Counted from the first letter of the stretch, positions 44,125 through 54,302 are shown. The stretch is DNA of 64,000 nt from Pseudomonas cremoricolorata (GCF_000759535.1 NZ_CP009455.1:1488001-1552000); one strand, 5' to 3'. The notes: generated by a model from the sequence alone, not told the origin. Numbers and translations are program-made.

Positions 44125-46125
44125 ATGACAGACGACGCCGAGCGCTGGAAAGAGAAATACCTCAAGACCATCGAGCAGCACGACAAGATCGAGCGTCGTT
44201 GGGACGCGCGCCTCGACCTGCTGCGCCGGGGGCTGGTGCGCAGCACACTGGCGGCCGAAGGCAGCGACAAGGCCGTCGACCTGTGCATGAAGGAAATGCG
44301 CGAGGTGATCCGCAGCGATAACATGGACGCCGGCCTGGCCGGACTGATTCCGCGGCTGGAAAAAGCCGTGCTCGATTCCGAACACCGTCGCGAAACCCGC
44401 ATGAACCAAGTGCGCGAAGCGCTGACCTCGCTGGTCGAGCAACTGCAAAGCCTGCCGCTGCCCGCAGAGCACACCCGGGCGCTGAAGAAGCTCGGCAAGA
44501 AAATCGACGGGGGCGTCGGCCAGTCCCGCGACTTGCCGCCGCTGTTGGGTGAGCTCAGCGGTTTGCAGGAACGCGCCCTGGCTGCGCTGAAGAAGGCGCC
44601 GGACGACGCCCGCCCAGGCCTGCTACAACGCTTGTTCGGGGCGCGGGAAAGCGCTGAAGCGCTGGCCGAATCCACCGCGCCGGTACAGCCCCAACCGGCG
44701 CCGGAGCCGGCGACCGAGGCCGAAGCCGCGCCGGTTGCGCCTTCTGCATCACCCTCGGTCGCGCCGCTGCCCCCTGCCCAGCCGGAGCCGACGCCAGCGC
44801 CGGTTGCAGCCGCCGTGGTCGAAGCCGCGAGCGAATCATCGACCCAGACCCCGCAACAGCCCCCGCAGGCCCCGGCACCGGCAGTCGACGCTCCGACGCC
44901 TGCCCTGCAAGCCGCTGACGAAGCCGCTGTGCCTGCCGCGCACTCTGCCGAAGCCACCGCGGCTGACGAGCAGCGCATCCTCGAGCCTGCTGCGCCCGCC
45001 GCCGCGCCGTTGCCCGCCCTGGCCGACACCTGCGCCGCCGAAGACGGACCTTACGCCCTGCCCCAAGCGCTCGAGCCGCCCTACAGCCAGGTGGCCGCGC
45101 ATATCGAGCAGACCCTGCTCGGCCTGCTCGATGACCTTAATTTGCCCGAGCACTACAAGGATCAGGCACTGGCCATGCGCGAGCGGGTCGCCCGTGGCCT
45201 GAACTGGTACGAGCTGATTCCGATTCTCGATGACCTGGCCGTGTTCATGCTGGCGATCACCGACAGCGGCCAGCACGAGTTCGAGGCCTACCTGCAGCAG
45301 CTCAATGAACGCCTCGAAGCGTTCCATGGCCACTTGCAGGACGCCAGCGCCGGTCACGCCGACAATAGCGTCGCGGCCCAGCAGCTCGACAGCCAGCTGC
45401 GCGAGCAGGTCGGTGGCCTGCAGAGCAGCGTCAAGGGCGCCTCCGACCTGGCCAGCCTGAAGCAGGTGCTCGACAGCCGCTTCGAAGGCCTGCTCGGCAC
45501 CCTGGATGCCCACCAGCACGCCCGCGACCAACGCGAGCAGGAACTGGCCGCACGTCTGCACGGCCTGGCCGCGCGTGTGGCGGGCATGGAGCAAGAGGCA
45601 CTCGGCTACCGCGAGCACCTCGAAGAACAACGCCAGAAAGCCCTGCTCGATCCCCTCACCGGGCTGCCCAATCGCGCGGCCTGGGCCGAACGCATCGAGC
45701 AGGAAGTGCAGGCCTGGCACAACCAGGGTGGTCAGTTGTCGATGGCGATCATCGACCTCGATCACTTCAAGCGCATCAACGATGGCTACGGCCACCTGGC
45801 GGGCGACAAAGTGCTGAAGATCGTCGCCAACGTGCTGAGCAAACGGCTGCGCGCGCGTGATTTCATCGCCCGTTTCGGCGGCGAGGAGTTCGTCCTGCTG
45901 ATGCCGCAGACACCGCTGTGCGCCGCTGCGCAGTTCGCCGAAAGCCTGCGCGCTGCCGTCGAGGCCTGCCCGTTCCACTTCAAGGGCGAGCCGGTGACCA
46001 TCACGCTGTGCATCGGTGTCAGCACCTTCAACCCCGCCGAGCGCAGCGACACCGTGCTCAAGCGCGCGGATCAGGCGCTGTACCGGGCCAAGGCGCAAGG
46101 ACGCAATCGCGTCGAACAGGGCTGA
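44125..46125 (+). CDS. dgcP: DgcP-like diguanylate cyclase
   Basis: Encodes 666 residues without membrane segments. The N-terminal 170 residues are charged and helical. A Pro/Ala/Glu-rich linker spans about 185-300 (VQPQPAPEPATEAEAAPVAP), then a helical region leads to a C-terminal GGDEF domain starting near DPLTGLPNRAAW. The active site is RFGGEEF, with an inhibitory RxxD (RARD) five residues before it, so it should make c-di-GMP with product inhibition. P. aeruginosa DgcP (PA5487), in the same position near dsbA, is a polar cyclase linked to FimV. Polar localisation here is inferred. Confidence 0.88.
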   Translation: MTDDAERWKEKYLKTIEQHDKIERRWDARLDLLRRGLVRSTLAAEGSDKAVDLCMKEMREVIRSDNMDAGLAGLIPRLEKAVLDSEHRRETRMNQVREALTSLVEQLQSLPLPAEHTRALKKLGKKIDGGVGQSRDLPPLLGELSGLQERALAALKKAPDDARPGLLQRLFGARESAEALAESTAPVQPQPAPEPATEAEAAPVAPSASPSVAPLPPAQPEPTPAPVAAAVVEAASESSTQTPQQPPQAPAPAVDAPTPALQAADEAAVPAAHSAEATAADEQRILEPAAPAAAPLPALADTCAAEDGPYALPQALEPPYSQVAAHIEQTLLGLLDDLNLPEHYKDQALAMRERVARGLNWYELIPILDDLAVFMLAITDSGQHEFEAYLQQLNERLEAFHGHLQDASAGHADNSVAAQQLDSQLREQVGGLQSSVKGASDLASLKQVLDSRFEGLLGTLDAHQHARDQREQELAARLHGLAARVAGMEQEALGYREHLEEQRQKALLDPLTGLPNRAAWAERIEQEVQAWHNQGGQLSMAIIDLDHFKRINDGYGHLAGDKVLKIVANVLSKRLRARDFIARFGGEEFVLLMPQTPLCAAAQFAESLRAAVEACPFHFKGEPVTITLCIGVSTFNPAERSDTVLKRADQALYRAKAQGRNRVEQG

Positions 46126-46182
46126 GTCGGCGCGGCGCTTACGTTATGCTGTCGCGTCACCGACTCAGCAGACGCAGGCCCC

Positions 46183-46959
46183 ATGAAAGCGCTCATCACT
46201 TCCCTTCTCGTTTTACTGCTGGCCGGTTGCTCGTCCGGTCTGCGCATCGACCGCAGCCATGTCTCGGCCAACCAGGATGGGCGCATCCAGTTCGTCGTCC
46301 TGCACTACACCAATGCCTCGCTGGAGCGCTCGATGGCGCTGCTGACCCATGGCGAAGTCAGCAGCCATTACCTGATCGGCGACGGCCCAGCCGCGGTCTA
46401 CCAGCTGGTCGACGAGAGCCGTCGGGCCTGGCATGCCGGCGACAGCCAGTGGGATGGCCGTACCTGGCTCAACTCCACCTCGATCGGTATCGAGATTGTC
46501 AATCCCGGTTTTACCGACACGCCCCAGGGGCGCGTCTGGCATCCGTATAGCGAGGAGCAGATCCAGGCCGTGATCGCCTTGGTCAAGGACATCGTCAAGC
46601 GTAATGCCATCCAGCCCCGCTACATCGTCGGCCACAGCGACATCGCTCCGCTGCGCAAGCTCGACCCGGGCCCGTTGTTCCCGTGGAAGCGCTTGGCTGA
46701 CGCGGGCCTGGGGTTGTGGCCCGACGCCAATGCCGTGGCCCGTCAGCAAGCGCTGTTTGCCGTCAGCCCGCCGTCGATTCTCTGGTATCAGCAGCAACTG
46801 GCGCGCTTCGGCTATGCCGTGCCACAGACCGGTGAGCTGGACCCGGCTACCCGCCAGGTGCTCACGGCCTTCCAGATGCGCTTCCGCCCGCAGCGCTACG
46901 ATGGCCAGCCGGATGCCCAGACCGCGGCCATGTTGCAGGTGCTCAATCACATGCGCTGA
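46183..46959 (+). CDS. N-acetylmuramoyl-L-alanine amidase lipoprotein (AmpDh type)
   Basis: Encodes 258 residues. A lipoprotein signal (LLVLLLAGC-SSGLRID) precedes an amidase_2 domain and a C-terminal peptidoglycan-binding domain (YAVPQTGELDPATRQVLTAF). Zinc ligands are His41 (VVLHYTNAS), His151 (IVGHSDIAP) and Asp161 (KLDPGPLFPW). It cleaves the stem peptide from muramic acid and resembles P. aeruginosa AmpDh2, an envelope-located AmpD homologue. It may trim peptidoglycan and affect beta-lactamase induction. Confidence 0.9.
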   Translation: MKALITSLLVLLLAGCSSGLRIDRSHVSANQDGRIQFVVLHYTNASLERSMALLTHGEVSSHYLIGDGPAAVYQLVDESRRAWHAGDSQWDGRTWLNSTSIGIEIVNPGFTDTPQGRVWHPYSEEQIQAVIALVKDIVKRNAIQPRYIVGHSDIAPLRKLDPGPLFPWKRLADAGLGLWPDANAVARQQALFAVSPPSILWYQQQLARFGYAVPQTGELDPATRQVLTAFQMRFRPQRYDGQPDAQTAAMLQVLNHMR

Positions 46960-47056
46960 AGGCCATTGCCCCTGCGCAGATGAAAGGTTGATGAACCCCG
47001 CCCAACGGGCAGGCTGAACGGCGCGGCAGTTGCTATACCTCTGTGTATTCAACTGG

Positions 47057-48673
47057 ATGCTGCGCATGCCTGCCCTGCTGACCCCACTGCGTCAGATTTT
47101 CGACCGTCCCTGGCTGCTCGCCGTGCTCGCGGCAGTGGTCAGCGCTGGGCTGTTGCTGGCTGCCAGCCTCGGCCTTGCCGTGCAGCAGATGAACCGTGAT
47201 GAAAGCGCGCAAATGAACGCCCAGGGCGAGCGCTTCCGTGAACGGCTCGAACAGGTTTTCGGCGAGCTGCGTCAGGGCGTCGATACCTTGCAGGCGCAAA
47301 CCCTGCGCGGCTGTGACGCGGCGATGAAGACGGCACTGCAGGAGGTCGGCCTGCGCTCACGCTTCATCTATGAAGCCGCCTACGTCGATGGCACCCAGGC
47401 CTGTTCCAACCGGGGTGGCGAACGGGTCATCCAGCCGCAACGCGCCGCCGATATCCAGGGCCCGACCTACCGTTACTGGCTCAACACCAGCGCCGAACCC
47501 AACGACAACCTTGCCGCGCTGATGCTCGGTCGTGGACCGTTCCTGGTATCGACCTCCCGTGGTCATCTCACCGACGTGGTCGACCTGCCGCCGGGCGGCA
47601 GCCTGCTGGTGCTGCTCGACCACGGCAGCCGGGCGGTTCCCGTGCTGGGTCCGGCACAGCAATGGCCGCCCTCGGCTGACTGGCCGCCGCGCTCGCACAA
47701 CGCGCTGCTGGAAATGCCCGACAAGCTCATCTATCGCATGCCCACCCGCTCACCTGATTACCAGCTGGTGCTGATCGCGCCGCGCGCCAACCCGCCACTG
47801 CGCCTTGATGGACCCCTATGGTTGCTGTTTCCCGTAAGCCTGGTGCTGGCCTGCTGTATCGGTTGGCTGACCTTGCAATGGATCGAGCGCCGGCGTTCGA
47901 TGAGATCGGCACTGCAACAGGCGTTGCGTCGCGGTGAGCTGCAAGTGCTCTATCAGCCTATCTTCGAGCTTGCCAGCCGCCGCTGTGTGGGGGCCGAGGC
48001 GCTGGTGCGCTGGCGCCGCCACGACGGCAGCCTGACCAGCCCGGACTTGTTCATTCCGATGGCGGAAAACACCGGGCAGATTCGCCAGATCACCGATTTC
48101 GTTCTGCAGCGCGTGCTCGAGCAGCTCGGTCATGTGCTGCGGGCCAACCGCCAGCTGTACGTGTCGGTGAACCTGGCGGCCTGTGATGTCATGGCGCCGC
48201 GCATCGGCCTGGTCGCCGCCCGGCTGCTGGCCCGGCATCGGGTGTCCGCCACGCAAATCGCCTTCGAGGTCACCGAGCGTGGCCTGATCGATGTGGTGGT
48301 CGCGCGTGACAACCTACAGGCGCTGCGCGCCTCGGGGCACCCGGTGCTGATCGATGATTTCGGCACCGGTTACTGCAGCCTGTCGTATCTGCAAACCTTG
48401 CCAGTGGACTGCCTGAAGATCGATAAGGCGTTCATCGATGCCTTGGGCCACGATGCCGCCAGCAGCGGCGTGGCGCCGTACATCATCCGCATGGCGCATT
48501 CGCTGCACCTGCGGGTGATCGCCGAGGGTATAGAGTGCGAGGCGCAGGCGCTGCTGCTCAGCAGCGAGGGGGTCAATTATGGTCAGGGCTGGTTGTTCGC
48601 CCAGCCCCTCAGCGCTCAGCAGTTCATTGCCCTGATCACCCGCAGCCGGGCCATGCCTGCGGGCAATCCATGA
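47057..48673 (+). CDS. CSS-motif EAL phosphodiesterase
   Basis: Encodes about 538 residues from the ATG at 47057. An ATG at 47066 is equally possible, as no strong ribosome-binding site distinguishes them. Two transmembrane helices (near 15-45 and 250-270) enclose a periplasmic CSS-type domain with cysteines in LRGCDAAM and TQACSNRGG. A cytoplasmic EAL domain follows, with GAEALVRW, DDFGTGYCSLSYL and IAEGIE intact, so c-di-GMP hydrolysis is expected. In E. coli, CSS cysteines are disulfide-linked through DsbA and restrain activity, which is notable given dsbA 4 kb away. Confidence 0.88.
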   Translation: MLRMPALLTPLRQIFDRPWLLAVLAAVVSAGLLLAASLGLAVQQMNRDESAQMNAQGERFRERLEQVFGELRQGVDTLQAQTLRGCDAAMKTALQEVGLRSRFIYEAAYVDGTQACSNRGGERVIQPQRAADIQGPTYRYWLNTSAEPNDNLAALMLGRGPFLVSTSRGHLTDVVDLPPGGSLLVLLDHGSRAVPVLGPAQQWPPSADWPPRSHNALLEMPDKLIYRMPTRSPDYQLVLIAPRANPPLRLDGPLWLLFPVSLVLACCIGWLTLQWIERRRSMRSALQQALRRGELQVLYQPIFELASRRCVGAEALVRWRRHDGSLTSPDLFIPMAENTGQIRQITDFVLQRVLEQLGHVLRANRQLYVSVNLAACDVMAPRIGLVAARLLARHRVSATQIAFEVTERGLIDVVVARDNLQALRASGHPVLIDDFGTGYCSLSYLQTLPVDCLKIDKAFIDALGHDAASSGVAPYIIRMAHSLHLRVIAEGIECEAQALLLSSEGVNYGQGWLFAQPLSAQQFIALITRSRAMPAGNP

Positions 48674-48686
48674 ATCGCCGCGTGTC

Positions 48687-50465
48687 TCAGACCAGCAGCG
48701 CCATGTAGAACTGCGTGCCCTGGCCGGGACGCGAGAACACGCCCATGCGGCCACCGTGCAGCTGCACGATCTCTTTGCAAAGGGCCAGGCCCAGGCCAGC
48801 CCCGCCTTTCTTGCGACCGACCTGCACGAAGGGCTCGAATATCCGCCCCTGCTGGCCGTAGGCGATGCCCTCGCCACTGTCTTCGACGCTGATGATCACC
48901 CGGTCGGCGTGCCGCCGGGCATGCAAGCGAATGTTGCCGCCTGCGGGCGTATGGCGGATGGCGTTGTGCAGCAGGTTGTCCAGTACCCGGTCGAGCTGGC
49001 CGACATCGGCCTGGATGCGTGGCAGCGGCAACTCCATGTCCACCACCAGATCGATCTGCTTGTCGGCCGCCGAGGCCTGGAAGCGCTCGTGCGCGCGGGC
49101 CATCAGCGTCTCGATGTCGCACGGCGCGACTTCCAGCTTCTGCAGACCGCTCTGATAACGAGAGAAGTTCAGCAAGTCGTTGATCAGTTGCGTGAGGCGC
49201 TGCATCTCTTCACCAATGGTGTCGAGCAGGTCGCTTTCCCGCGAGTCCCCGGGAAACTTGATGCGTTCGCGGAACAGGCCGAAGGCCATGTGCATGCCGG
49301 TGATAGGCGTGCGCAGCTCGTGGGAGGCGCGCAGGACGAATTCACTGCGCACCCGATCGAACGCCCGCTGTTCGGTCACATCGCGCAGCACCATCACCGC
49401 CCCAAGGATCGGTCCTTGTGGATGACTGACCGGCGTCAGGCTGTAGGTCAGCAGGCGCGTTTGGTCATCGATTTCCAGACTCAGGTCGTCAGGCGGTCGA
49501 TCCAGGTTGCCGCCACGCAGCACCTGGCTCAACTGCTGCTGCAGCTCAGGTCGCTGCAAGGCTTCTTCCAGAGGCGTGCCGATGCGACCACCATCCCAGC
49601 CCAGTTGGCGCTGGGCCACCGGGTTCAGGTGCTCCAGACGGCCCTGCGGATCGATGATCAACAGGCCGTCGTCGATGCTGTCGAGCACTGCCTGCAAGCG
49701 CTGCTGGCCAGCCAGCAGTTCATCGATGTTGGTCGCCTGGTGCTTGCGCAGGGCATCGGCCATCAGGCCGAAGCGGCGGGTCAACTGGTTCAGTTCGCTG
49801 GCCTGCGCCACGGGCAAGGTCACATCGAAGTTGCCGCGACCCACCTGGTCGGCGGCCCGCGCCAGGGCTTCGATGGGCAGGCCGAAACGCCGCGCGATGC
49901 TGTGCGCGGTGATGAAACCGAGCACCAGCACCGCCAGGCCCATCAGGCCCAGTACGCCGCTGACCAGCAAGGCCTGGTCGTGGTTATTTTCTTCGGTACG
50001 GGAAATTTCGTCGAGCGCCCGGCTGCTGGAGGCGATCAGGTTGCGCCGGACGTGATCGAAGGCCATGCCCAGCGGCTGCTCAAGGCCCATTTCCCGAGCT
50101 GGCGTAGCGCTTTCCCGGTAGACCTTGAGAAAATCCTGATAACTGTTGCTGACGGCGGCGAAACCGGTGCGCTCACCGCCCTCCTCCAGACCTTTGTCCA
50201 GCAGCGCCTGGAAAGTCTCTTGCAGGCTGCTCAGGCCCTCTCGATCGGGCCTCTCGTCGAGAATCTGGGTGAGCTGTTCGCCGAGGTTCTGCCGCAGCTT
50301 GACGCCCATTTCCAGCACATGGTTGGTCTGCTGCAGCATGCGCTGCTGCATGGAGGCCATCTGCATGACGCTCACCAGCCCCAGCAGCAGCCCCATCAGG
50401 GCCACGGTGATGAGTGCCGAGATGCTCAGGAATAGCCGCGTGCGCAGCTTCATCGGCCATTTCAC
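48687..50465 (-). CDS. kinB: Sensor histidine kinase KinB
   Basis: Encodes 592 residues from a GTG in a GTGA overlap with the algB stop. The ATG at 50453 is the alternative. Order: transmembrane helix, periplasmic domain (about 35-165), second helix, HAMP (about 190-245), PAS (about 250-365), HisKA with His382 (RASHELRTPITGM) and HATPase (DNLLHNAIRHTP, GAGLGLALCKEIV). KinB phosphorylates AlgB and, as a phosphatase, restrains alginate production in P. aeruginosa. Translational coupling to algB supports the pair. Confidence 0.95.
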   Translation of the reverse strand: MKWPMKLRTRLFLSISALITVALMGLLLGLVSVMQMASMQQRMLQQTNHVLEMGVKLRQNLGEQLTQILDERPDREGLSSLQETFQALLDKGLEEGGERTGFAAVSNSYQDFLKVYRESATPAREMGLEQPLGMAFDHVRRNLIASSSRALDEISRTEENNHDQALLVSGVLGLMGLAVLVLGFITAHSIARRFGLPIEALARAADQVGRGNFDVTLPVAQASELNQLTRRFGLMADALRKHQATNIDELLAGQQRLQAVLDSIDDGLLIIDPQGRLEHLNPVAQRQLGWDGGRIGTPLEEALQRPELQQQLSQVLRGGNLDRPPDDLSLEIDDQTRLLTYSLTPVSHPQGPILGAVMVLRDVTEQRAFDRVRSEFVLRASHELRTPITGMHMAFGLFRERIKFPGDSRESDLLDTIGEEMQRLTQLINDLLNFSRYQSGLQKLEVAPCDIETLMARAHERFQASAADKQIDLVVDMELPLPRIQADVGQLDRVLDNLLHNAIRHTPAGGNIRLHARRHADRVIISVEDSGEGIAYGQQGRIFEPFVQVGRKKGGAGLGLALCKEIVQLHGGRMGVFSRPGQGTQFYMALLV

Positions 50466-51808
50466 AGGTTGTACTGCTTACGTTTGCGGTACAGCGTCGA
50501 GGCGTCGATACCAAGGGTCTTGGCGGCCTGGTCGAGGGTGTCGCTGGTGGCCAGCACTGCGCCGATGTGCGCCCTTTCCAGTTCATCCAGGCTCAATGCG
50601 GCGCCGACCCGCGGGGCGTTGCCGCTCGGTTGTTCGCCCATGCCGAGGTGGCTGACCTCGACCCGCTCCTGCGGGCAGATGATGCTTGCCCGTTCGATGA
50701 CGTTGCGCAGCTCGCGAATGTTACCTGGCCAGCGATAGTTGAGCAGCGCCGAGCGCGCCTCTTCGGTGAAGCCGCGAGCTGGGCGCGAGTAGTCCTTGAC
50801 GAAGCGCGCCAGGAAACGCTCGGCCAGGGTCAGGATGTCTTCGCTGCGTTCACGCAGGGGCGGCAGGTGCAAGGTGATGACGTTGAGGCGGTACAGCAGG
50901 TCCTCGCGGAAGCGGCCATCGCGGACCATTTCCTCCAGGTTGAGGTTGGTCGCAGCAAGAATGCGCACATCGGCGCGGCGAGTCACGGGGTCGCCGACCC
51001 GCTCGTACTCCTTGTCCTGGATGAAACGCAACAGTTTGGGCTGCAAGGTCAGTGGGAAATCGCCGATTTCATCAAGAAACAATGTACCGCCGTCGGCCTG
51101 ATTGACCCGGCCCAGCGTGCTTTCGCTGGCACCGGTGAAGGCGCCGCGGCTATGGCCGAACAGCTCGCTTTCCATCAGCTCGGCGGTCAGTGACGGACAA
51201 TTGATGGTTACGCACGACTTGCGCGCCCGCTTGCTCCAGCCATGAATGGCGCGGGCCAGTTCGCCTTTACCTGTGCCGGACTCACCCAGGATAAGAATGT
51301 TGGCATCGGTGGTGGCGACCTGACGCGCGGTCTCCAGCACCACCATCATCGCCGGGCTGTGCGAGTCGAGGCCGTCCTTGGGCTTGCGTACCTCCCCTTC
51401 GAGCGCTTCCAGGCGCGCCGAGAGTTGGCGCACTTCCAACTGCTTGGCCGTGGCCAGACGGAGTTGGTCGGGGCTGCAGGGCTTGACCAGGTAGTCGGCT
51501 GCGCCCGCCTGGATCGCATCGACCGCAGTGTCGATGGCCGAATGGGCGGTGACGATGACCACGCGCATCCACGGCGCCTGAATGCGCATCTGCGCCAGCA
51601 CGTCGAGGCCGTTGTCTTCACCCAGGCGCAAATCGAGGAAGCACAGATCGAACACCTGGCGTTGCAGCAGCGTGTCGGCCTGGCTCGCACTGTTGGCGGT
51701 TGCGACGCTATAGCCTTCATCTTCAAGGCAATAACGAAAGGTACGCAGGATGGCGGACTCATCGTCCACCAGCAGAATGCGGCCTTGGTTGTCCTGGGCG
51801 GATTCCAT
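50462..51808 (-). CDS. algB: NtrC-family response regulator AlgB
   Basis: Encodes 448 residues from the ATG at 51808 (MESAQDNQGRILLVDDESAI), matching known AlgB length. The receiver domain has phospho-acceptor Asp59 (LCFLDLRLGEDNG). The AAA+ domain has Walker A GESGTGKGELA and the sigma-54-contact loop RGAFTGA. The C-terminal Fis-like helix-turn-helix is TLDQAAKTLGIDASTLYRKR. AlgB activates alginate genes in P. aeruginosa. An intact GAFTGA loop means it could work at sigma-54 promoters, and one lies immediately upstream facing the other way. Confidence 0.96.
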   Translation of the reverse strand: MESAQDNQGRILLVDDESAILRTFRYCLEDEGYSVATANSASQADTLLQRQVFDLCFLDLRLGEDNGLDVLAQMRIQAPWMRVVIVTAHSAIDTAVDAIQAGAADYLVKPCSPDQLRLATAKQLEVRQLSARLEALEGEVRKPKDGLDSHSPAMMVVLETARQVATTDANILILGESGTGKGELARAIHGWSKRARKSCVTINCPSLTAELMESELFGHSRGAFTGASESTLGRVNQADGGTLFLDEIGDFPLTLQPKLLRFIQDKEYERVGDPVTRRADVRILAATNLNLEEMVRDGRFREDLLYRLNVITLHLPPLRERSEDILTLAERFLARFVKDYSRPARGFTEEARSALLNYRWPGNIRELRNVIERASIICPQERVEVSHLGMGEQPSGNAPRVGAALSLDELERAHIGAVLATSDTLDQAAKTLGIDASTLYRKRKQYNL

Positions 51809-51968
51809 CTTTCCTACGCTCCTTTGCGAATAGTCACACTTAGTCCCGGAAATATCGGGCAAGTTGCATGGTCTTTTCTGTGTACCTGCGGACTTTGCAA
51901 TGCTAGCCGGTTGCCTGCAGCTTGGCTAACCCGTTGAAAGTCTGAAAATTTCTCGCCGGTCGGAGCAC

Positions 51969-51983
51969 TGGCACGCCAGTTGC
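51969..51983 (+). promoter_or_regulatory. Sigma-54 promoter of the BON-domain gene
   Basis: TGGCACG-ccag-TTGC matches the -24/-12 consensus (TGGCACG-N4-TTGC) exactly, with GG and GC ten bases apart. The predicted start lies near 51995, about 25 bases before the ATG at 52021. A TAGCC-N15-GGCTA dyad at 51904-51928, around -80, is a candidate activator site. Confidence 0.8.
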
Positions 51984-52020
51984 GACTACCAGAGGCTTTG
52001 CTCACACAGGAGAACATTTC

Positions 52021-52839
52021 ATGAAAACCCTGCCCTCCCTTGCCGTTCTGGCATTGAGTGTGATGACCAGCGCCGCGGCACTGGCCGACCCTGTGCAAAA
52101 CGCCCGCATGGAGGGAGGCGTGCAAACCGCACTGTCGCTCAACCGAGTACTCAACCCGTTCAAGATCAATGTGACCGTCGACGGCACCCAGGCGCGCCTG
52201 AGTGGCGAAGTCGAGAACCAGGTCGAGCGCGACTTGGCCGAGCGTGTGGCGCTGGCCACGGCCGGCATCGACAAAGTGGATAACCAGCTTAAGGTCAACG
52301 CCGAACTGGTCGAGCAGCCTCTGGAAGCACGCTCCTATGCCCAGCGTCTGGATGACGCCACGCTGGCAGCCATGGTGCGTGCTCGCCTGGCCTGGAGCCG
52401 AGTCACCGAAAAATCATCTATCGAGGTAGAGAGCCGCGATGGCGTGGTCACCTTGCGCGGACGCGTCGACAGCGCCGAGGCCAAGGACTTGGCGGGTGTG
52501 GTCGCACGCACCACCGAAGGCGTGCACTTGGCCAATAACCTGGTGAGTCTGGATAGCGCGGCCATGGCCGAAGCCCGCAACAAACCAGTGGAGGCACCCA
52601 CCGGGCCGCAACCGAGCGACAGTTGGATCGTCGACAAGATCGAAAACAGCTACCGCTTCAGCCGCAACCTCGATGGCGGCACCATCCGCGTGGTCAGTGC
52701 CGAAGGCATGGTCAGGTTGTCTGGCGATGTGGTGAGCAGCGAGCTGAAAACCGTGGCGGTCGAGATTGCCCGGCAGATCGTCGGCGTGCGCGGGGTGGAT
52801 GCCGACATGCTCAAGGTAGCGACCAAGGTCGAGGGCTGA
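52021..52839 (+). CDS. Periplasmic protein with three BON domains
   Basis: Encodes 272 residues with a signal peptide (LAVLALSVMTSAAALA, then DPVQNARMEGG). Three BON repeats follow, each with the VxVxxGxVxLxGxV pattern: INVTVDGTQARLSGEVENQV, IEVESRDGVVTLRGRVDSAE and IRVVSAEGMVRLSGDVVSSE. BON proteins bind membranes or phospholipids and often belong to envelope-stress or osmotic responses. It is divergent from algB and preceded by a consensus sigma-54 promoter. Confidence 0.9.
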   Translation: MKTLPSLAVLALSVMTSAAALADPVQNARMEGGVQTALSLNRVLNPFKINVTVDGTQARLSGEVENQVERDLAERVALATAGIDKVDNQLKVNAELVEQPLEARSYAQRLDDATLAAMVRARLAWSRVTEKSSIEVESRDGVVTLRGRVDSAEAKDLAGVVARTTEGVHLANNLVSLDSAAMAEARNKPVEAPTGPQPSDSWIVDKIENSYRFSRNLDGGTIRVVSAEGMVRLSGDVVSSELKTVAVEIARQIVGVRGVDADMLKVATKVEG

Positions 52840-52975
52840 AGCACCGTCGAGTCACGAGCCGCTCATTGCAAATTGCACGGCCCCAGGTCGTGCATCGTGC
52901 AGGATACGCCTGTGGTGCCTAGGTGATAAATAGCTAAGTTATTGATTTATAAGGAAAAATATAACCGTGCAAAGC

Positions 52976-52990
52976 TGGCATGCAGGCTGC
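52976..52990 (+). promoter_or_regulatory. Second sigma-54-type promoter, upstream of the DUF1328/Ivy unit
   Basis: TGGCATG-cagg-CTGC keeps the invariant GG and GC ten bases apart and differs from consensus at two positions. A TGCACG-N9-CGTGCA inverted repeat at 52874-52894 lies about 100 bp upstream, a usual enhancer distance. The intervening DNA (52920-52970) is strongly AT-rich. Confidence 0.6.
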
Positions 52991-53045
52991 AACTACTTGA
53001 TCAGGATCAGATAACGAATTCAGTAGTCCAGTAGGAGGAGCCGGC

Positions 53046-54018
<973 letters not shown>

Positions 54019-54131
54019 CCAGGAACAGCGCACTGTAATCATTTGGAAGTGCAACCCGGTTACCGTTGCCACTTCCATGATGCGCCGCATCGATAAGATG
54101 AGGCACATGACCAGGGGGTCGGGCTGTTCTG

Positions 54132-54302
54132 ACGGTTACTGAGTCGGAGTGGCCTAGGGGTACAGGGAGTACCTCCGTAATGGGCCGGGTCAGGAAAGGT
54201 AGCATCGGAAGGTTCAGGTCCAAGCCGTGGAGCAGGCCTGACCTCCGAGGCACCGATACTCCCGCCTGGTAACGTAGGAAATGTCTGAGAAGGCACATTT
54301 TC
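54132..54302 (+). ncRNA. Candidate structured RNA rich in GGA motifs
   Basis: Nested complementary segments fold into one long arm: ACGGTTAC with GTAACGT (54132-54139 / 54269-54275, one bulge), GGGAGTA with TACTCCC (54165-54171 / 54257-54263), CCTC with GAGG (54172-54175 / 54247-54250) and GGTCAGG with CCTGACC (54188-54194 / 54237-54243). A further stem GGAAATGT / ACATTTtCC follows at 54277-54302. At least five GGA trinucleotides occur, one in the loop of GGTAC-AGGGA-GTACC (54159-54173), resembling RsmA/CsrA sites. No U-tract terminator and no known family recognised. Confidence 0.3.

Noticed and set aside
54181..54240. Resemblance to 4.5S/SRP RNA (GGTCAGG and GGAAGG near each other)
   Set aside because: The order and spacing of the conserved SRP domain IV motif (GGTCAGGTCCGGAAGGAAGCAGCC-like) are not met.
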